Below, one piece after another: positions 15,083 through 18,264 of a stretch of 18,264 bases of DNA; within the stretch, counting starts at the first letter, position 1, and each line of letters opens with the position of its first letter. Under the pieces are notes generated by a model. It searched no databases, had not been told where the DNA came from, and worked only from the letters and a program-made list of their open reading frames with translations. The DNA is taken from positions 17,096-35,359 of the forward strand of contig PALY01000070.1 in NCBI GenBank assembly GCA_002707085.1, given 5' to 3'. Source of the stretch: Deltaproteobacteria bacterium. GTDB taxonomy: Bacteria; Myxococcota_A; UBA796. Made by a program: the position numbers and the translations under genes.

Positions 15083-16924
15083 TTACTTGCAGGAACCCTG
15101 CTCGGTATAGTGGTAGTACCCGAGTTCATCTTTCCAGAATTCACCATTAAAGGGCCAGTAAATGAACTCGACTGCTGTAGCAAAGTCGAGGTCGAGACTG
15201 GAATCTAGGTTGGATAAGTCAGGATTTTGGAACTTGTATTGGTAATCGACACGCTGTGCATCGATAACTTCGAAACGAACGATTTCTGAACTACTCAGAA
15301 GGTCTTGTAGGGTATTAGCCCAACGCGCCATCTCAGCGAGCATGTATTTACCTGCTCGTCGTTTTAGGCGCACTTCATCTTTTCTCACGACCTTCTTCAA
15401 GAAGTCGCCAACAGAGTCTCTCCACTCCGGACGTTGGCGGTCGATCAAGTTGAGTTCTTCTTGCATCAGGTCCAAGTGGCTGATGATTCCAGAGATGTCT
15501 TCATTGCGAAGGATCTTGGCGAACAAGGCGCGTGGAACTTGGGTCTCGCCGGCCTTGGGACCGAAGTAGGTATCCCATGCATTTTCAGCCATCTTCTGCT
15601 GTTCTTTGGACGCATAGCCTTTCACGAAGGTTTTCAGTTCTTCCTGAACAGGACGCATGGTTCCTTCAAAGTTCAACAAGATTGTCTCAACGTCTTTGTA
15701 TTCACAGAGGTTGAAAAACGTGAGCGCTCGGAGGTATTCCACTTCAGGAATGAAGTCAGCATCTGAATAGAATGGACTTTGAACTGTGAGAATCTCGCCC
15801 AGTGTCTGGTTGAGGTTGTTTTGCATGAAGTTTGACCATGCATCCGAGAACAAAGCGTCGGGCCAATATGCGCTGTCATGGGGAACCAAGCCAAAGTACT
15901 TGGTAGCGTCCTCAAACCGCTCGATCTTGTAGTACATCCGCCCAGTGTTGATCAGGGCCAAGTCCTTCAGTTCTGCCAGTTCGTCCGCTTCCTTCTTGGA
16001 ACGTGCCTCGATTGGGTGGCGAACGATGTCCATAAAGGCTCGTTTTGCGCTCTTCAGCTTGCCTTGCTTGTTGTAAATCACACCTTCCAGGTAGCGGGCG
16101 CGAAGATACAAGTCGGACTTGCTTGAAATCTGGCCGAAGTACTTGCGTGCGGCATTCAGATCGTTCTGAGCCATCTTCCGAATACCCATGAGGTAGTACA
16201 TTTGGTTCTTCGAACCACGAGGGTAGGCCTCAGGGGGCACATGCTTGGCAATTTTCAAGAGTTCCGTTTCATCACCCGTGTATCTCGACATTTTCACGAG
16301 TTTGGGCAGTGCGTACTTGAAGTAAGGGGTGTCAGTACCTTGGTTTACGACCTTCAGGAAGAAGTACTGGGCTGTGTGGTACATCTCCAATTCTTCAAGG
16401 CATCGAGCCAAGTAGTACTTAATTTTCGTGTCTTCTTCTGGGTGACTGCCTGCCTTCAATAGTTCATACAGGCGCAAAGAAGCGGTAAGCGGTTTCTTCG
16501 CACGAAGAAGCTTGACTGCGGCTTTGACTTCCGAAGCACCCGATGCGCTGCTTTCGGCTGCACCTTCATCTTGCAGATCGCGACGTGAACTCGTGCGAGA
16601 ACCGACAAGGTCAGACTCTGCATCGATACCCGACTGAGGTGCAGATGAGCGGCTTGGCTCAGGCGCTGCTGCGGGTGCCGGTGCTGCAGATGCGACCATC
16701 GAGCGAGCAGTCTCCAACACGATTGCGGGAGCCCCAGCTTTGGACAAGCAGCTAACGTCAGCTGCGGTGTATGTGGCCCCTGAGCCTTTCATTGCATTCG
16801 CAACGATATTTCCAGGAACACCAACCTGCAGCATTTCTGATACTTCGTTGCATTGGAGCGCATGAGCACTTCCAGAAAATGCAGTAAAGCCGAGAGCAAG
16901 GATTGGGAGGAGGGTGCGCTTCAT
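15083..16924 (-). CDS. gltC: GltC-like periplasmic TPR protein
   Basis: From the ATG at 16924 the product has 613 residues: a signal peptide (1-22, ending GSAHA), a small helical domain with two Cys (LQCNEVSEMLQVGVPGNIV ... AADVSCLSKAG), an Ala/Pro/Ser linker, and a long TPR-like region (KIKYYLARCLEELEMYHTAQ, KNQMYYLMGIRKMAQNDLNA, YLRARYLEGVIYNKQGKLKS). The C-terminal part lacks obvious repeats. It matches GltC of M. xanthus in position after gltB-gltA, in size class and in being soluble and periplasmic. There GltC binds and is stabilised by the barrels GltA and GltB. The frame is open to 16975, with alternative starts near 16960-16963 after an AGGTGG; I prefer 16924 because it yields a standard signal peptide, although the ribosome site there is weaker. 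It closely follows gltA. NfsC is the alternative identity. Confidence 0.83.
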   Translation of the reverse strand: MKRTLLPILALGFTAFSGSAHALQCNEVSEMLQVGVPGNIVANAMKGSGATYTAADVSCLSKAGAPAIVLETARSMVASAAPAPAAAPEPSRSSAPQSGIDAESDLVGSRTSSRRDLQDEGAAESSASGASEVKAAVKLLRAKKPLTASLRLYELLKAGSHPEEDTKIKYYLARCLEELEMYHTAQYFFLKVVNQGTDTPYFKYALPKLVKMSRYTGDETELLKIAKHVPPEAYPRGSKNQMYYLMGIRKMAQNDLNAARKYFGQISSKSDLYLRARYLEGVIYNKQGKLKSAKRAFMDIVRHPIEARSKKEADELAELKDLALINTGRMYYKIERFEDATKYFGLVPHDSAYWPDALFSDAWSNFMQNNLNQTLGEILTVQSPFYSDADFIPEVEYLRALTFFNLCEYKDVETILLNFEGTMRPVQEELKTFVKGYASKEQQKMAENAWDTYFGPKAGETQVPRALFAKILRNEDISGIISHLDLMQEELNLIDRQRPEWRDSVGDFLKKVVRKDEVRLKRRAGKYMLAEMARWANTLQDLLSSSEIVRFEVIDAQRVDYQYKFQNPDLSNLDSSLDLDFATAVEFIYWPFNGEFWKDELGYYHYTEQGSCK

Positions 16925-16975
16925 AAGCTCAGGACCTCGGAAAAAGTGTTGAGTAAACATCATCGTACCGCCCAC

Positions 16976-17899
16976 CTATTTCATGCCAGGGAAGAAGAAC
17001 GATGCACTTGCCTGCAGCAAGAGGTTGTTCTTCATCTCAAGTGTTGTGGCATTTACAGCCTCAATGTAGACCAAGGAACGTGCCTCCAAACGAAGCGCCC
17101 AGCTCTCATTGAAGATAATGCGCGCGCCACCGCCAAAGTTTGTGGTGGGGTGCAGTTGCTCTTGTGTCACAACGGCTCTGTCGTCTGACTCTTCGGTGTC
17201 CAGGGCCTGCAGGTCGTCACTTGTATGGGTGACGCCCATTCCGAAGCCCGCGAAAATATCGAAGTTGATAATCTTGCGCCCCATGACCGCAATCTTTCCG
17301 TAAATCGGAGAGAACAAGAAGGTCGCTGAACCAAAATACGTCAACTTGGAGATGTCAGGGCTGACATGGTTCTCTTCGATGAGTTGCTTGGTGAGTGGCT
17401 TCCAGTCGGCCTCTCCGAGGTCAGGAGAGAAGTCAAAGTTCGCTTCAACCGCAAAAATTTCCGTGATGTTGTAGTTGATTCCGGTCCCAATGATCTTTCG
17501 CTTTAGGAACGGGTCATTGGCAACGAAAGCAACGTGAGGCGATGCCTCCCATCTCTTCAGCTTTGTGAAGTTCTTGCGTTGTAGGGTCTTGATGAGCCGT
17601 TTCTTGCGGCTGTCATCTTCAATGAGAACAAAGTCCTCATTTGGGTTGCCGCCAACACGACTGGTGTTTTCAGGCGTGCCGAAGTCTGCAGCTTCCTGCT
17701 CAGCGGTTTGCTCACCGGAACCGCCACCAAGGACGTCTCCAAGATCTCCACCAGAAGTGTCGTCCGATGAGTCGTCTCCGGTTGAACCGCCAAGGATATC
17801 GCCCAGTTCGTCGTCAGAAGATGTGTCATCTTGAGCCCACCCGGTACCTGTGAAGGTACAGAAGGCCAGCATGACGAGTGTAGTTCGAAGGATGGTCAT
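16976..17899 (-). CDS. gltA: GltA-like outer-membrane beta-barrel protein (not citrate synthase)
   Basis: The 307-residue product has a signal peptide (1-22, ending GTGWA), then an acidic, Gly/Ser/Asp-rich disordered segment (about 23-90) containing the repeated motif LGD[IV]LGG twice, then a beta-barrel with alternating strands. The barrel contains IINFDIFAGFGMGVTHT and ends LLLQASASFFFPGMK. It shares strand sequences with the partial gene upstream (ALRLEARSLVYIE versus ALKLDARSYLYVD; SFFFPGM versus SFFVPEM), so the two are tandem paralogues. In M. xanthus the order is cglC-gltB-gltA-gltC; the gene directly before gltC is gltA, an integral outer-membrane barrel that stabilises GltB and GltC. 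AAGGA is well placed before the ATG, 18 bases after the upstream stop. The A/B assignment rests on order alone. The symbol coincides with that of citrate synthase, to which it is unrelated. Confidence 0.78.
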   Translation of the reverse strand: MTILRTTLVMLAFCTFTGTGWAQDDTSSDDELGDILGGSTGDDSSDDTSGGDLGDVLGGGSGEQTAEQEAADFGTPENTSRVGGNPNEDFVLIEDDSRKKRLIKTLQRKNFTKLKRWEASPHVAFVANDPFLKRKIIGTGINYNITEIFAVEANFDFSPDLGEADWKPLTKQLIEENHVSPDISKLTYFGSATFLFSPIYGKIAVMGRKIINFDIFAGFGMGVTHTSDDLQALDTEESDDRAVVTQEQLHPTTNFGGGARIIFNESWALRLEARSLVYIEAVNATTLEMKNNLLLQASASFFFPGMK

Positions 17900-17917
17900 A
17901 TTGCGTCCTTTCGCGGC

Positions 17918-18264
17918 TTAGAAGTTAGACCGGCGCTTCTGCATTTCTGGCACAAAGAAACTGATGCCAGTGGAAGCCACGAAGTTGTTGTAAAGTCGCT
18001 TTTCGGTAGCAGGATTGTCCGGATCGTACGTTGGCTTTTCGTCCACGTACAGGTACGAGCGGGCATCGAGCTTCAGTGCCATGGTCTGGTTGATGAAGAA
18101 GTTGAATCCCAAACCGACATTGGGTGTGAGTACAACCTTTTTGGGCTCACCCTGAGGGACCAAGGTTGTGTATGGTGGTTCCACGAGAGTGTCGTCATAC
18201 ACAGCATAGTAGCTGGCCATGGACAACATCCCGAGTCCAGCGACGCCGTAGATATCAAAGTTTA
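17918..18264 (-). CDS. gltB: GltB-like outer-membrane beta-barrel protein (partial, 5' end beyond window)
   Basis: The minus strand is open from the window edge at 18264 to the TAA at 17918-17920, giving the last 115 residues. They begin NFDIYGVAGLGMLSMASYYA and continue as alternating strands (PNVGLGFNFFINQTMALKLD) to ISFFVPEMQKRRSNF, with the terminal Phe typical of outer-membrane barrels. The segment is paralogous to the end of the next gene. By order it corresponds to GltB (or the first gene of the nfs operon), the partner of GltA in the outer membrane. The upstream cglC/gltK lipoprotein, if present, would be outside the window. Confidence 0.75.
   Translation of the reverse strand, partial: NFDIYGVAGLGMLSMASYYAVYDDTLVEPPYTTLVPQGEPKKVVLTPNVGLGFNFFINQTMALKLDARSYLYVDEKPTYDPDNPATEKRLYNNFVASTGISFFVPEMQKRRSNF

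Overview
The window comes from a Gram-negative, double-membraned bacterium and fits a Myxococcota-type (former Deltaproteobacteria) organism. It encodes eight consecutive homologues of the Myxococcus gliding (Glt) and spore-coat (Nfs) envelope complex, several outer-membrane lipoproteins, and a ribosomal protein L3 with the THGTHEFLRHGGSIG signature that I associate with deltaproteobacterial L3. The species cannot be named from sequence alone. Base composition looks balanced rather than GC-rich, unlike the terrestrial model myxobacteria.

Layout. Everything except guaB is on the minus strand. Positions 1-2991 hold the start of a three-part TRAP transporter operon, transcribed tatT (TPR lipoprotein), dctP (periplasmic solute receptor), dctQ (small permease, cut by the window edge); dctM presumably lies beyond position 1. 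A 231-base divergent intergenic region separates it from guaB (IMP dehydrogenase, plus strand). A bidirectional terminator lies between guaB and the convergent rplC (L3), which stands alone without its usual S10-operon neighbours. Positions 5501-18264 are the envelope-machine cluster, read right to left: gltB (partial), gltA, gltC, gltD, gltE, an intrinsic terminator, a 580-base gene-free region, then gltF, gltG, gltH and a lipoprotein with three ASH-type Ig-like domains.

How the genes work together. In Myxococcus the Glt complex spans the envelope. GltG is an inner-membrane protein with a cytoplasmic FHA domain and a TonB-like periplasmic tail. GltC, GltD and GltE are TPR proteins of the periplasm and outer membrane. 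GltA, GltB and GltH are outer-membrane beta-barrels. The AglRQS proton-driven motor, not in this window, powers either gliding or, through the Nfs paralogues, spore-coat polysaccharide transport. Here all eight letters occur in one block, as in the nfsA-H operon, whereas M. xanthus splits its glt genes into two loci. The gliding-associated gltI and gltJ are absent, and the ASH lipoprotein sits where gltI would be expected. The function is therefore best stated as a Glt/Nfs-type trans-envelope machine; gliding itself cannot be inferred.
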